The notes beneath the pieces were generated by a model. The model had not been told where the DNA came from and searched no databases. It saw nothing but the letters and a program-made list of their open reading frames with translations. Below are positions 16,011 through 25,367 of a stretch of DNA of 42,378 nt, piece after piece (the stretch's first letter is position 1; each line of letters begins with the position of its first letter). The DNA is from Actinomycetes bacterium (GTDB lineage Bacteria; Actinomycetota; Acidimicrobiia; Acidimicrobiales; RAAP-2): assembly GCA_021777285.1 (NCBI GenBank), contig JAJYDR010000008.1:1-42378 (forward strand), read 5' to 3'. Both the position numbers and the translations under genes were made by a program.

Positions 16011-17217
16011 CGAGTCCCCCCAGGATGTGGCCCATGCGCTCGCGCTTGGTGCGCAGGTAGTCGATGTTGTACGGCGTGGGCGTGCTCTCGATCGGCACCC
16101 GCTCGACGATGTTCAGGCCGAAGCCCTCGAGACCGCCGTACTTGCTCGGGTTGTTCGTCATCAACCGCATCGAGGTCACGCCGAGGTCCACCAAGATCTG
16201 GGCGCCGATGCCGTACTCGCGCGAGTCGACCGGCAGGCCCAACTCGAGGTTGGCGTCGACCGTGTCGTGGCCGTTCTCCTGGAGCGCGTAGGCGCGAATC
16301 TTGTGGCCGAGCCCAATGCCGCGCCCCTCGTGACCGCGCAGGTACACGACCACCCCGGCGCCCTCGGCGGCGATCTTCATCATCGCCGTCTGGAGCTGGG
16401 GCCCGCAGTCACAGCGCAACGAGCCCAGCACGTCGCCGGTCAGGCACTCCGAGTGCACCCGCACGAGCACGTTCGGCGTCGACTCGATGTCGCCGTAGAC
16501 CAGGGCCAGGTGCTGCTCGGCGTCGAGTATCGACTCGAAGACCACCGCCTGGAAGTTGCCGAACTCCGTCGGCAGGGCCGCCTCGGCGACGCGCTTGACC
16601 AACTTCTCGTGGTGGCGCCGGTAGCGGATGAGGTCCGCGATGGACACGATCGGCAAGTTGTGGCGCGCGGCGAACGCTTCCAGCTCCGGCAGGCGGGCCA
16701 TGTCGGACTTGTCGGCGCTGACGATCTCACACAGCACGCCCGACGGCGCCTTGCCGGCCAAGCGGCAGAGGTCCACGGTCGCCTCGGTGTGCCCGGCCCG
16801 CTTCAGGACCCCGCCGGGTCGGTAGCGCAGCGGGAAGATGTGTCCGGGCCGGTTGAGGTCGGTGGCGCGCGTCTCGGGGTCGATGAGCGCGCGCACCGTC
16901 GCCGCACGGTCGTGCGCCGAGATGCCCGTCGTCGTGCCGTGGCGGTAGTCAACGGTTACGGTGAAGGCCGTGCGCTGGGCTTCGGTGTTCGCCACCACCA
17001 TCAGGGGCAGGTCGAGCTCGTCGGCCCGGGCCGACTCGAGCGGTACGCAAAAGACGCCCGACGTGTATTCGAGGTAGAAGGCCATGGACTCGGCCGTCAC
17101 GTCCTCGGCGGCCATGATCAGGTCGCCCTCGTTCTCGCGGTCCTCGTCGTCGACGACCACGACCATCCCACCGTCGCGAATTGCGCGAACCGCTTCTTCA
17201 ATCGTCGATAACGCCAC
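15997..17217 (-). CDS. ribBA: Bifunctional DHBP synthase / GTP cyclohydrolase II
   Basis: A 406-residue fusion that supplies both riboflavin building blocks. The N-terminal half (about 1-205) makes dihydroxybutanone phosphate and shows DDEDRENEGDL near residue 24 and HTEATVDLCRLAG. The C-terminal half opens GTP and has the zinc site C-x10-C-x-C in SECLTGDVLGSLRCDCGPQ and the RGHEGRGIGL motif. The GTG at 17215-17217 shares one base with the ribD stop (TAGTG) and has a GGAGGT ribosome binding site. The long open frame upstream is a ribD shadow. In other actinobacteria ribE usually precedes it; here it does not. Confidence 0.96.
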   Translation of the reverse strand: MALSTIEEAVRAIRDGGMVVVVDDEDRENEGDLIMAAEDVTAESMAFYLEYTSGVFCVPLESARADELDLPLMVVANTEAQRTAFTVTVDYRHGTTTGISAHDRAATVRALIDPETRATDLNRPGHIFPLRYRPGGVLKRAGHTEATVDLCRLAGKAPSGVLCEIVSADKSDMARLPELEAFAARHNLPIVSIADLIRYRRHHEKLVKRVAEAALPTEFGNFQAVVFESILDAEQHLALVYGDIESTPNVLVRVHSECLTGDVLGSLRCDCGPQLQTAMMKIAAEGAGVVVYLRGHEGRGIGLGHKIRAYALQENGHDTVDANLELGLPVDSREYGIGAQILVDLGVTSMRLMTNNPSKYGGLEGFGLNIVERVPIESTPTPYNIDYLRTKRERMGHILGGLDDVE

Positions 17218-18200
17218 TAGACCTCCAATTCGATACGAACATCTTCGCCGACGGTGCGCACATCCACCAATCGGCCACGGCGCAGGTCGCCGATCGTGGA
17301 CGTGGTCAGGTCGACGAGCGCACCGACCGTCCCGGCCGCTCCCGCGAAGGCCGGCGCCGCGTACCAGACGACCCGGTTCGCCAGACCCGCCGCCACGAAG
17401 GCGCTCGCCGTCGTGGGCCCGCCCTCCACGAGCACTTGAAGCACGCCACTCGCGCCGAGCTCGTCGAGCACCGCGCCGAGGTCGCCGGAGCGCTCCCAGC
17501 AGGGGCGAACCTTGGCATCCTCGGGGGCTTCGCCGAGCACCACGCGCAGCGGTTCGAGCACCACGCCGTCGAGACGCGCCGTCAGTCTGGGGTCGTCGCG
17601 TCGAACGGTGCCCGCGCCGACGATGATCGCCTGGCTGCGCGCGCGCAGCACGTGGGCGTCCTTGCGGGCCGCCTCCCCGGTGATCCACTGGCTCGAGCCG
17701 TCGGGCATGGCGACCACGCCGTCGAGGGTCGCGGCGACCTTCACGACCACGTAGGGACGTCCGGTCGCGCGCTGCCACAGGTAGGCCGCGAGCTGTTCGC
17801 GCACGGCTGGTTCACTGACACCCACGGTCACGGCGATGCCCGCCTCGCGCAGGGCGGCGACGCCCGAGCCCGAAACGCGCGGGTCCGGATCCAGGGTGCC
17901 GACCACCACTGACCTGATGCCGGCCGCGATGATCGCCTCCGTGCACGGACCCGTTCGGCCCGTGTGGCTGCACGGCTCGAGGGTCACCACCAGCGTGGCG
18001 CCGGCGGCCGCCGCCCCGGCGTGGCGCAGTGCGACCACTTCGGCGTGGGCGTCACCGGGAACCTGGGTGTGCCCGACGCCGAGGACGGCGCCGTGTCCGT
18101 CGACGACCAGGGCACCGACCCAGGGGTTGGGCGGCGCGTGGTAGCGAGCCTTCTCGCCTTCGGCGATGGCGCGACCCATCAACTCGTCGAGATCGATCAC
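17217..18200 (-). CDS. ribD: Riboflavin biosynthesis deaminase/reductase
   Basis: A 327-residue bifunctional enzyme for the second and third steps of riboflavin synthesis. The deaminase half (about 1-145) has the zinc ligands in GDAHAEVVAL and EPCSHTGRTGPC; the reductase half (about 150-327) has VKVAATLDGVVAMPDGSSQW and the EGGPTTASAF glycine motif. The GTG at 18198-18200 overlaps the rpe stop (GTGA). Upstream open frame to 18599 is antisense-like filler. Confidence 0.95.
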   Translation of the reverse strand: MIDLDELMGRAIAEGEKARYHAPPNPWVGALVVDGHGAVLGVGHTQVPGDAHAEVVALRHAGAAAAGATLVVTLEPCSHTGRTGPCTEAIIAAGIRSVVVGTLDPDPRVSGSGVAALREAGIAVTVGVSEPAVREQLAAYLWQRATGRPYVVVKVAATLDGVVAMPDGSSQWITGEAARKDAHVLRARSQAIIVGAGTVRRDDPRLTARLDGVVLEPLRVVLGEAPEDAKVRPCWERSGDLGAVLDELGASGVLQVLVEGGPTTASAFVAAGLANRVVWYAAPAFAGAAGTVGALVDLTTSTIGDLRRGRLVDVRTVGEDVRIELEV

Positions 18201-18880
18201 GAGGGCCCCGCGGCGAGTCGAAGCGACCGGGCGGCCGCCAAGGGATCGGGCCGGGCGAAGATGGCCGAGCCGGCGACGAGCACGTTGGCGCCGGCGGCGA
18301 CGGCCAGTGGTGCGGTGCGCTCGTCGATGCCCCCGTCGACCTCGAGGTCGACGGCCACGCCCTGGGCGTCGATCTCGCGGCGCGCCTCGGCCACCTTGTC
18401 CATCACCTCGCCGATGAAGGACTGTCCGCCAAAGCCCGGGAAGACGGTCATCAAGAGCAGCAGGTCGATGTCCCCGAGGAACGGGGCAACCGAGGCGAAG
18501 GACGAGTCGGGGTTCGCCGCTAGTCCCACTCGCAGCCCGAGCGCGCGCGCTTCGCCGATCAACGCACCGGTGTCGCCGATCTCGACGTGGATCGTGCACC
18601 CATCGGCGCCCGCCGTCTTGAACGCCTCGAAGTAGCGACCGGGCTCGGTCATCATCAGGTGGCAGTCGAAGAATCGGTCGCTGTAGTGGCGCAGCGACGC
18701 AACGACCGGGGGGCCGATGGACACGTTGGGCACGAAGTGCCCGTCCATCACGTCCACGTGGAGCCAGTCCGTCTCGTCGTCAATGGCGCGAACCTGGTCG
18801 GCGAGCGAGCCGAAGTCCGCCGCCAGAATGGACGGGGCGACACGGAGGCGGCCCGTCGGACCGGCGTCAATGGTGGTCAT
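18197..18880 (-). CDS. rpe: Ribulose-phosphate 3-epimerase
   Basis: A 227-residue TIM-barrel enzyme of the pentose phosphate pathway, providing ribulose-5-phosphate, which RibBA also uses. Motifs: APSILAADF, LHVDVMDGHFVPN, HLMMTEPGRY, MTVFPGFGGQSF and EVDGGID, with the metal-binding His and Asp residues in place. The ATG at 18878-18880 is preceded by TAGGCT and 7 bases, without a ribosome binding site clearly placed, so rpe may start its own leaderless transcript with the rib genes. Confidence 0.96.
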   Translation of the reverse strand: MTTIDAGPTGRLRVAPSILAADFGSLADQVRAIDDETDWLHVDVMDGHFVPNVSIGPPVVASLRHYSDRFFDCHLMMTEPGRYFEAFKTAGADGCTIHVEIGDTGALIGEARALGLRVGLAANPDSSFASVAPFLGDIDLLLLMTVFPGFGGQSFIGEVMDKVAEARREIDAQGVAVDLEVDGGIDERTAPLAVAAGANVLVAGSAIFARPDPLAAARSLRLAAGPS

Positions 18881-18887
18881 AGCCCCC

Positions 18888-18893
18888 AGCCTA
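18888..18893 (-). promoter_or_regulatory. Candidate -10 box of a leaderless rpe promoter
   Basis: TAGGCT on the minus strand, followed by 7 bases and the rpe ATG (18878-18880). It is the same hexamer in the same position as at eamA, def and the DUF4232-like gene. No good -35 is visible. Confidence 0.4.
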
Positions 18894-18903
18894 GAGAACC
18901 TCG

Positions 18904-19779
18904 TCACCGCCACCGCACGGTGCCCTCGGCGTGGCGACCCCGCCACCAGTCCGTCGCCGGCATGGTTCGTGCGCCCTCGGGGCGCACCGTCTCGAGCACC
19001 AACGCGCCATCGCGTACCCCGAGCACGACATCGCCGTCGCAGCGGTCCAGGGTCCCCGACGCGACCGGCGACGCACTCGACAGCACGTGGGCCCCGATTA
19101 GGCGGACCCGGCGGTCCTCAACGAGCACCCACGACCGTTCCAGGCGCACGACACGAAGGTTCTCCTCGGGCGAGCGCGCCGGGTCGAGGTGGAAGGTCTC
19201 GGAGTCCAGCTTCGCGGCGTAGGTCGCCTCGCCCGACTGCGCGACGGGCTGGTCCAACAGCGCAGGGTCACCGAGCACGTCGAGCAACGCCTGCGCACCG
19301 AGCCGGGCCAGACGATCGAGCAGTTCGCCCAGCGACGCGCCGGCGATCTCGATTCGCCGCTCCAGATGCACCGGACCGGTGTCGAGTCCCTCGTCCAGGG
19401 ACATGATCGACACCCCGGTCTCGTGGTCGCCGGCCAGGATGGCTCGCTCCACCGGTGCCGCGCCGCGCCAGCGCGGCAGCAGCGAGAAGTGCACGTTGAG
19501 CATCGGGATTCGCTCGAGCACCGAGGCCGGGATCATCGCGCCGTAGGCGACCACGACGCCGCGGTCAACTTCAAACGGCGCGAGCTCGGCGATCCGGTGC
19601 ACGACCGGGATGCCCCTCGCCAGCGCCTCCGCCTTCACCGGGCTCGGCGACTCGCCCGAACCCCGGCTACGTCGGCGGTCGGGTCGCGTCAGAACGACCG
19701 CGACCTCGTAGCCCGCGTCACACAGTGCCCCGAGCGAGACGGCCGCGGGTGCCGGAGTCCCGAGGAAGGCGAGGCGCAT
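18904..19779 (-). CDS. fmt: Methionyl-tRNA formyltransferase
   Basis: A 291-residue enzyme that formylates initiator Met-tRNA. The N-terminal Rossmann domain starts MRLAFLGTPAPAAVSL; the catalytic residues lie in NVHFSLLPRWRGAAP (Asn, His) and in the DEGLDTGPV loop (Asp). The C-terminal OB-fold for tRNA binding follows from about residue 200. Its ATG directly abuts the def stop with no gap, so the N-formyl adding and removing enzymes are coupled. Slightly shorter than average but complete. Confidence 0.96.
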   Translation of the reverse strand: MRLAFLGTPAPAAVSLGALCDAGYEVAVVLTRPDRRRSRGSGESPSPVKAEALARGIPVVHRIAELAPFEVDRGVVVAYGAMIPASVLERIPMLNVHFSLLPRWRGAAPVERAILAGDHETGVSIMSLDEGLDTGPVHLERRIEIAGASLGELLDRLARLGAQALLDVLGDPALLDQPVAQSGEATYAAKLDSETFHLDPARSPEENLRVVRLERSWVLVEDRRVRLIGAHVLSSASPVASGTLDRCDGDVVLGVRDGALVLETVRPEGARTMPATDWWRGRHAEGTVRWR

Positions 19780-20310
19780 CTACTCGCCGAGCAGCTGACC
19801 GAGTCCGTCGACGTCTGATCCGAGGGTGAGCCGGCGCTTGCGCAGCAGCTTCTTCGCGTCGCGCCGCTGGTCCTCGTCCAGGCGCTCGACCAGCAGCACG
19901 CCCTCGAGGTGGTCCATCTCGTGCTGGAAGATCCGCCCTTCGTACTCGTCGGTCTCGATGTCGATCTCGTTGCCGTCGAGGTCGTAGCCCTTGAGGTGCA
20001 CCGCGTTGGGTCGAGTGATCTCCCAACTGAGACCGGGCACCGAGAGGCACCCCTCCTCGAAGGTCCATTCACCGTCTGTCTCGACGATGACCGGGTTCAC
20101 CACCACGACGGGGCCGTCACCCTGGTCGTAGACGAAGAGTCGCTTCTGGACGCCGATCTGGTTGGCAGCGAGCCCGGCGCCCGGCGCCTCGTACATCGTC
20201 TCGATCATGGCCTCGGCGAGCGCGGCGATGCGCCCGTTGATGTCCTCCACCGGCGTGGTGGCCTGGGTCAACACCGGGTCGCCGTACACGCGAATGGGCA
20301 GCGTATTCAC
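19780..20310 (-). CDS. def: Peptide deformylase
   Basis: A 176-residue metalloenzyme that removes the formyl group from nascent proteins. All three motifs are present: GAGLAANQIG, EGCLSVPG and HEMDHLEG, giving one cysteine and two histidines for the metal and the catalytic glutamate. The GTG at 20308-20310 lies 16 bases after the priA stop; TAGGCT (20317-20322) ends 6 bases before it, and no ribosome binding site is seen, so a leaderless internal promoter is plausible. Confidence 0.97.
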   Translation of the reverse strand: MNTLPIRVYGDPVLTQATTPVEDINGRIAALAEAMIETMYEAPGAGLAANQIGVQKRLFVYDQGDGPVVVVNPVIVETDGEWTFEEGCLSVPGLSWEITRPNAVHLKGYDLDGNEIDIETDEYEGRIFQHEMDHLEGVLLVERLDEDQRRDAKKLLRKRRLTLGSDVDGLGQLLGE

Positions 20311-20316
20311 CGCACC

Positions 20317-20322
20317 AGCCTA
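20317..20322 (-). promoter_or_regulatory. Candidate -10 box of a leaderless def promoter
   Basis: TAGGCT on the minus strand, 6 bases before the def GTG and just after the priA stop. A weak -35-like TGCGCA (20341-20346) lies 18 bases upstream. Confidence 0.42.
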
Positions 20323-20326
20323 CGGC

Positions 20327-22030
20327 TTACTCGACGGCGATGCGCAGGGACGGCGGGCGCGCCGGAGTACCGAGCGCACTGAGCAGGGTCTCGATGTCCC
20401 TAGCGTGCACCGACACATCGGTCTCGCCCACGCTGACGCGCACCCGCGCGGTGTCAAGGGACGCCGCGAACGCGGCGGCACCCTCGCCGCGCAGCGACGC
20501 CGCCGCACCGAAGGGCGCGAGTTCAAGTAGCCGCGCCGTTTCGCGTTCATCCTCGAGCAGCCGGTCGAAGGATCCCTCCGCGACGGCTCGAAGCACCGGA
20601 TCCTCGCCGCGGCGAGTCTGGACGATGACCAGTCCCCGGCCCTCGTGACGCGACCCGACGAGTCGTCCGGCGCGACCCAGCACGCCCACCGCCTGGCGAC
20701 GGGCCGACTCGCGCGGCGCGAGCAGGTACTGGTCGAAGTCGTCGATCACGACCAGCGACGCCCGCCGGACGCGTTGAAAGACCGCTTCGGTGCCCACCAC
20801 CACCCGCCCGAGTTCGCCCTCGAGCGCGTTCGCGGCGGTCACCACGCTCACCGGTTGGCCGATTTGGGCCTCGAGGTCGCGCTGGGTCGTGCTCACGCCC
20901 TGGCGGAGCCGCTTCACCCGGGTCGTCCCGCACGACCGGCAGTACCGCTCGCGCGGCTCGTGCCCGCTCGCGCACGCCACCCCGTCACCGATCTCCTGCT
21001 CGGCCTGCGTGCACACCGAACAGCGGTAGAGCTCGTGGCACTGCGCGCACGCGAGCAACCGGCCCCGGCCCAATCGCTGATGCACGACGACCACCGCGAC
21101 CGGTTCGTCCTGTGCGAGTGCCCGGTGCACGGCGTCGAGCGTCGGGCGCGCGAGCACGCCGTCGTGGGGGTCGCCGCCGCGTCGGTCGACGACATTGAGT
21201 CGGGGCCACCCGCCAGCGAGGTCCGCCTCACGCTGCGGGTGCGCCCCTACGAAGCGCGGGTTTGGAAACATCGTCGTCGCCCACAGGGGTGCGCCGTCGC
21301 GGCGGCACCGCTCCATCAGGACGTCATAGGCGTGCCACGTGGGCACCGAGTCCGAGCGCAGGGCCTCGTCGTCGACGTCGAGGATCACCGCGCCGGCCAC
21401 GTGCGCGACGGGTGCCATGGCCGCGCCGCGCGCGCCAACGACGACGGGCCACCCCGCGCGCATCCGGTCCCACTGATCCGTGCCGGCGACGTCACAGCCC
21501 CGTTGTTCGAGCCGACCGCGCAGCCGTCGGGCCCAGGCGTCCGTCGGGGCGACCACGATGAGGCTGCCGCGGGCGGATCGGGTGGCCCGGTAGGCCGCCA
21601 GCACGAGTCCGAGTGGATCGGTCGTCGGTGCCAGCTGAATCACGCCCGCCTCGAAGTCGACCAGTAGGTCGTTGATCGCCGCGTCGAGTGCTCGGGCCGG
21701 CGGCGCCGGCGGCAACGACGTCACCAGGCGGGTCGGCGAGGCCGACACGAGCAGTCGCGCCACCGGCGCAAGCCAGCGGCGGCTCGCCCACGAGAGGAAC
21801 TCGAGCATCTCGGCCGGTGGGCCGTAGCCCAGCCACTTGCCGATCGGCTTGAGCTCGGGGGTCGCGGTCGCCTCGGCCAGTACCCACGCGCGCACGCTGC
21901 GGTGGTTGAAGTCGACGCGCACCCGGTCGCCGATTCCGATCGGGTGGAGGCGTTCGGGAACCAGGTAGTCGAAGGGACGGTCCACGGCGGCGACCTCGGT
22001 CACCACACGAACCGCTCGCGGCTCGGCCAC
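20327..22030 (-). CDS. priA: PriA-like primosomal protein N' without helicase motifs
   Basis: A 567-residue relative of the replication-restart helicase PriA. The N-terminal 3'BD-like region (DRPFDYLVPERLHPIGIGDRV) and the zinc-binding block with paired cysteines (CAQC, CSVC, a CxxGH and CRSC) are recognisable. The Walker A motif expected near residue 170 is replaced by SARGSLIVVAPTDAW without G-x-G-K-T, and the DEEH box by LDVDDEALRSD, so ATPase activity is probably lost, as in other actinobacterial PriA proteins. The GTG at 22028-22030 shares one base with the metK stop (TAGTG). It may act as a structural restart factor. Confidence 0.88.
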   Translation of the reverse strand: MAEPRAVRVVTEVAAVDRPFDYLVPERLHPIGIGDRVRVDFNHRSVRAWVLAEATATPELKPIGKWLGYGPPAEMLEFLSWASRRWLAPVARLLVSASPTRLVTSLPPAPPARALDAAINDLLVDFEAGVIQLAPTTDPLGLVLAAYRATRSARGSLIVVAPTDAWARRLRGRLEQRGCDVAGTDQWDRMRAGWPVVVGARGAAMAPVAHVAGAVILDVDDEALRSDSVPTWHAYDVLMERCRRDGAPLWATTMFPNPRFVGAHPQREADLAGGWPRLNVVDRRGGDPHDGVLARPTLDAVHRALAQDEPVAVVVVHQRLGRGRLLACAQCHELYRCSVCTQAEQEIGDGVACASGHEPRERYCRSCGTTRVKRLRQGVSTTQRDLEAQIGQPVSVVTAANALEGELGRVVVGTEAVFQRVRRASLVVIDDFDQYLLAPRESARRQAVGVLGRAGRLVGSRHEGRGLVIVQTRRGEDPVLRAVAEGSFDRLLEDERETARLLELAPFGAAASLRGEGAAAFAASLDTARVRVSVGETDVSVHARDIETLLSALGTPARPPSLRIAVE

Positions 22031-23229
22031 TAGTTCAGTGACAGCTCCCGGCGCAGGTCGTCGACCCGCGGCGTCTGCTCCCACGTGAATCCCTGATCGC
22101 TGCGGCCGAAGTGTCCGTAGGCGGCCGTGCGCTGGTAGATCGGCCGGCGCAGGTCGAGGTCGCGGATGATCGCCGCGGGCCGCAGGTCAAAGATGGCGTC
22201 GACGGCCTTGGCGATTTTCGCGCGGTCAACGGTCTCGGTGCCGAAGGTCTCCACGAGCACCGAGACGGGCCGCGCCACGCCGATGGCGTAAGCGACCTGG
22301 ACCTCGCAGCGCTGCGCCGCACCGGCGGCGACCACGTGCTTGGCGACCCAGCGCGCGGCGTAGGCCGCCGAGCGGTCAACCTTGGACGGGTCCTTGCCCG
22401 AGAAGGCGCCGCCACCGTGGCGCGCCATGCCGCCGTAGGTGTCGACGATGATCTTGCGCCCCGTGAGCCCGGCGTCGGCGTGGGGGCCGCCGAGAACGAA
22501 CTTGCCCGACGGGTTGACGATCACCCGCATGGTGCTGGTGTCGAGGTTGGACGGCAGCACCGGCTTGATCACGTGCTCGAGCACGTCGTGGCGGATGGTC
22601 GTCTGGGAGTCGTAGCCGTCCTCGTGCTGGGTCGAGACGAGCACCGTGTCCACCGCCACGGGTCGGCCATCCTCGAAGGCAATCGTGACCTGGGTCTTGC
22701 CATCAGGTCCGAGGTAGGGAATCAGGCCCGACCGACGCACCTGCGCCAGGCGCATCGAGAGGCGATGCGCGAGCCAGATCGGCACGGGCATGAAGTCGTC
22801 GTTATCGTCGCACGCGTAGCCGAACATCATGCCCTGGTCGCCCGCTCCGAGCGCGTTGAGCTGGTCTTCGCCACCCGAGCCGCTTCGCAGTTCGAGCGCC
22901 GCGTCGACACCGCCGGCGATGTCGGGACTCTGCTTGTCCAGCGAGACCAGCACGGCGCAGGTGCGTCCGTCAAAGCCTTTGGCGCCGCTGTCGTAGCCGA
23001 TGTCGAGGATCGTCTTTCGCGCGATCGCGTTGATGTCAACGACCGCGGTGGTGGTGATCTCGCCCGCGACCACGCACAGGCCCGTGGTGAGCAAGGTCTC
23101 GCACGCCACGCGCGCATTCGCGTCCTGGCTGAGGATGGCGTCAAGCACGCTGTCGGAGACCTGATCCGCGATCTTGTCGGGATGTCCTTCCGTCACCGAC
23201 TCCGACGTGAAGAGGGTGCGATCGCTCAT
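22030..23229 (-). CDS. metK: S-adenosylmethionine synthetase
   Basis: A 399-residue enzyme that makes SAM from methionine and ATP. Visible signatures are [19 protein letters not shown] at the N-terminus, [12 protein letters not shown] near residue 120 and [19 protein letters not shown] near residue 275. The ATG overlaps the coaBC stop (ATGA). No SAM riboswitch is seen; the gene lies deep in an operon. Confidence 0.98.
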   Translation of the reverse strand: MSDRTLFTSESVTEGHPDKIADQVSDSVLDAILSQDANARVACETLLTTGLCVVAGEITTTAVVDINAIARKTILDIGYDSGAKGFDGRTCAVLVSLDKQSPDIAGGVDAALELRSGSGGEDQLNALGAGDQGMMFGYACDDNDDFMPVPIWLAHRLSMRLAQVRRSGLIPYLGPDGKTQVTIAFEDGRPVAVDTVLVSTQHEDGYDSQTTIRHDVLEHVIKPVLPSNLDTSTMRVIVNPSGKFVLGGPHADAGLTGRKIIVDTYGGMARHGGGAFSGKDPSKVDRSAAYAARWVAKHVVAAGAAQRCEVQVAYAIGVARPVSVLVETFGTETVDRAKIAKAVDAIFDLRPAAIIRDLDLRRPIYQRTAAYGHFGRSDQGFTWEQTPRVDDLRRELSLN

Positions 23230-24455
23230 TGGTCTCCTTGCGGTAACAATGCAACCACCCTAGTCAACACCTCTAGCGCGACATCCTCTTTTGTGCGCAT
23301 CGAGACGGCCACCGGCTCCTGGCCACGCAGTAGCAGCACGACTTCGTTGGTCCTCGATTCGAAGCCCGCGCCCGGCGTCGTCACATCGTTGACCACCAGC
23401 ACGTCGGCACCCTTGCGCTCGAATTTGGACTGCGCATTCGCGAGCACGTCGGTGGACTCGGCCGCAAAGCCGACGATGACCTGGCCATCACGACGGCCAC
23501 CAACCAACTCCATCAGGATGTCCGGAGTCGCGACCAGCGCCAGTCGAGGCGGGCCCGCCGCCTTCTTCATCTTGTTGGGCGCCGGGTCGACCGTGAAGTC
23601 GGCCACGGCCGCGGCCATGACGATGACGTCCATGTCGGAAGCGAGCCCGAGCACGCGCTCGCGCAACTGCGCCGCGGTCACCACGGGCACCACCTCGATG
23701 CGACGCGCCACGTCAATGGCGAGTGGGCGATCGGCCGTCGTGATCAGGGTGACCGTCGCACCCAGGCGTGCGGCCACCTCGGCGATGGCGTAGCCCTGAC
23801 GGCCCGAGGAGCGATTCGTGATCACCCGCACGGGGTCGATGGGCTCGCGCGTCCCCCCGGCGGTCACGACCACCCGCTTGCCCGTCAGTGGACCGCGGTA
23901 CCCATCGACGATCCGCTGGACCATCGAGACGATGGTGGCCGGCTCGGCCAGTCGCCCCGCCCCCTCGTCCCCACCGGCCAGGTGGCCACGCTCGGGATCG
24001 AGCACCATCACCCCGCGTCGGCGCAGGATCGCCAGGTTCTCCTGGACGACGGGCTGCTCCCACATCTCGGCGTGCATCGCCGGACACAACAAGACCGGCG
24101 CGGCGCTCGCCATCAGCGTGGCGGTGAGCAGGTCGTCGGCGAGTCCCGCGGCGAAACGTGCGATGAGGTGGGCGGTCGCGGGCACGACCACGATCAGGTC
24201 GGCCGACTGGCCGAGGTTGGTGTGCGGTATCGGCAGATGCGGGTCGTCGTATAGGCCGACGCGAGCCGGCTCGCTCGCCAGAGCGGTGAAGGTCAGTGGC
24301 GCGACGAAGCGGGTCGCGTCCGGGGTCAGAACTGGTGCGACGTGGTAGCCGGCGTCACGCAGGCGCCGAAGCACCTCCACCGCCTTGTAGGCCGCGATGC
24401 CGCCCGCGACACCAAGGACGATTCGGGGCGATTGCTCAGGCGTCGCGGAGGGCAT
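23226..24455 (-). CDS. coaBC: CoaBC, phosphopantothenate-cysteine ligase / decarboxylase
   Basis: A 409-residue bifunctional coenzyme A enzyme. The flavin-dependent decarboxylase half (about 1-190) begins [19 protein letters not shown] and has PAMHAEMW where other families have PAMNxxMW; the flap reads [12 protein letters not shown], lacking the cysteine found in many CoaC proteins. The ligase half has [27 protein letters not shown] and NKMKKA. The ATG at 24453-24455 overlaps the rpoZ end by 20 bases; an upstream extension is not conserved. The order rpoZ-coaBC-metK-priA is typical for actinobacteria. Confidence 0.95.
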   Translation of the reverse strand: MPSATPEQSPRIVLGVAGGIAAYKAVEVLRRLRDAGYHVAPVLTPDATRFVAPLTFTALASEPARVGLYDDPHLPIPHTNLGQSADLIVVVPATAHLIARFAAGLADDLLTATLMASAAPVLLCPAMHAEMWEQPVVQENLAILRRRGVMVLDPERGHLAGGDEGAGRLAEPATIVSMVQRIVDGYRGPLTGKRVVVTAGGTREPIDPVRVITNRSSGRQGYAIAEVAARLGATVTLITTADRPLAIDVARRIEVVPVVTAAQLRERVLGLASDMDVIVMAAAVADFTVDPAPNKMKKAAGPPRLALVATPDILMELVGGRRDGQVIVGFAAESTDVLANAQSKFERKGADVLVVNDVTTPGAGFESRTNEVVLLLRGQEPVAVSMRTKEDVALEVLTRVVALLPQGDQ

Positions 24456-24786
24456 CGGTGAAGGCGTCCAACTCGTTCGCCTCGTCCTGGTGCGCCTGGG
24501 CCGCGTCACGGTCGCGACGCTCCTGCTCGAGCTCCTCGGCCGTCGGGCGGTGGAACTCGAGCTTGCCCTCGTAGAGCTCCTGGAGCGACAGCGACAGCGA
24601 CTTGTTCGACAGCGAGGTCACCTGCGGTGGGATCATCGCGCCGTGGCCCGTGCCGAGCCCGTTGTAGTAGTCGTTGATCTCACGAGCGCGGATCGCCGAC
24701 ACCGCGACCAGGGTGAACTTGGAGTCGCCGACTTTGGCCAGCAGCGCCTCGATGGGCGGATCGACAAGCGAAGGGCGCTCGGTCAT
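24436..24786 (-). CDS. rpoZ: RNA polymerase omega subunit
   Basis: A 116-residue small subunit that helps fold beta prime. The core DSKFTLVAVSAIRAREINDYY and the segment SLQELYEGKLEFHRP are typical; an acidic alpha-helical tail follows. ATG 24784-24786 with AAGGA 8 bases upstream. It lies 14 bases after gmk. Confidence 0.95.
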   Translation of the reverse strand: MTERPSLVDPPIEALLAKVGDSKFTLVAVSAIRAREINDYYNGLGTGHGAMIPPQVTSLSNKSLSLSLQELYEGKLEFHRPTAEELEQERRDRDAAQAHQDEANELDAFTDALRDA

Positions 24787-24800
24787 GAATTCAGTCCTTT

Positions 24801-25367
24801 TTAGGCGAGGGTTCGACGGTCTCGTCGGAGCGTTTCCAGTATAGAGAGGATTTCGTTCGTGGCCCGCTCCACGTCGTCATTGACGATGACGTGGGTCGCG
24901 AGCTCCTGGCCGACGCGCATCTCGTTGGCGGTGCTGTGCAGCCGTCGCTGCACGTGGTCCTCGGTATCGCCGCGTCCGCGTAGTCGCGACTCGAGATGGT
25001 CCATCGACGGCGGGATGACCAGGAAGATCACGACGTCGTCGTAGTGCCGGCGCACCTGTTCGGCCCCCTGGACCTCGATCTCGAGCAGCACGTCCGCGCC
25101 GCCGGTGCCGGTGGGTACGGGTGTGCCGTAAAGGTTGCCCTGGAACTGCGCCCACTCGAGGAACCGGCCCTCGTCGATGGCGCGCTCGAAGGTCTCGCGG
25201 TCAACGAAGACGTACTCGTCGCCGGTCTCGGTCTCGCGCTTGTTGCGCGTCGTCCAACTGCGGCTCAGCCACAGTCGCGGGTCTAACTCGGTGAGCCGCC
25301 GGGCAATGGTCCCCTTGCCGACTCCACCAGGGCCAATCAGTACCGCCAGCAGCGGTTCAGCGCACAA
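24801..25367 (-). CDS. gmk: Guanylate kinase
   Basis: Phosphorylates GMP to GDP. The P-loop reads GPGGVGKGT (serine usual at position 3), followed by SRSWTTRNKRETETGDEYVF for GMP binding and FLEWAQFQGNLYGTP. The lid region RLRGRGDTEDHVQRRL is present. No ATG or GTG precedes the P-loop; the frame offers TTG at 25365-25367 (188 residues, 11-base overlap with mihF, chosen here) or TTG at 25401-25403 (200 residues). The mihF-gmk-rpoZ order is an actinobacterial hallmark. Confidence 0.93.
   Translation of the reverse strand: MCAEPLLAVLIGPGGVGKGTIARRLTELDPRLWLSRSWTTRNKRETETGDEYVFVDRETFERAIDEGRFLEWAQFQGNLYGTPVPTGTGGADVLLEIEVQGAEQVRRHYDDVVIFLVIPPSMDHLESRLRGRGDTEDHVQRRLHSTANEMRVGQELATHVIVNDDVERATNEILSILETLRRDRRTLA

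Noticed and set aside
17218..17778. Upstream extension of ribBA
   Set aside because: Arg/Gly-rich shadow of ribD; the GTG with GGAGGT at 17215-17217 begins the conserved domain.
22030..23300. SAM riboswitch for metK or FMN riboswitch for the rib genes
   Set aside because: metK overlaps coaBC and rpe has only 23 bases upstream, so there is no room for either structure.
22111..23793. A 560-codon open frame on the plus strand opposite metK and coaBC
   Set aside because: Antisense to two secure genes; composition is typical of a codon-bias shadow.
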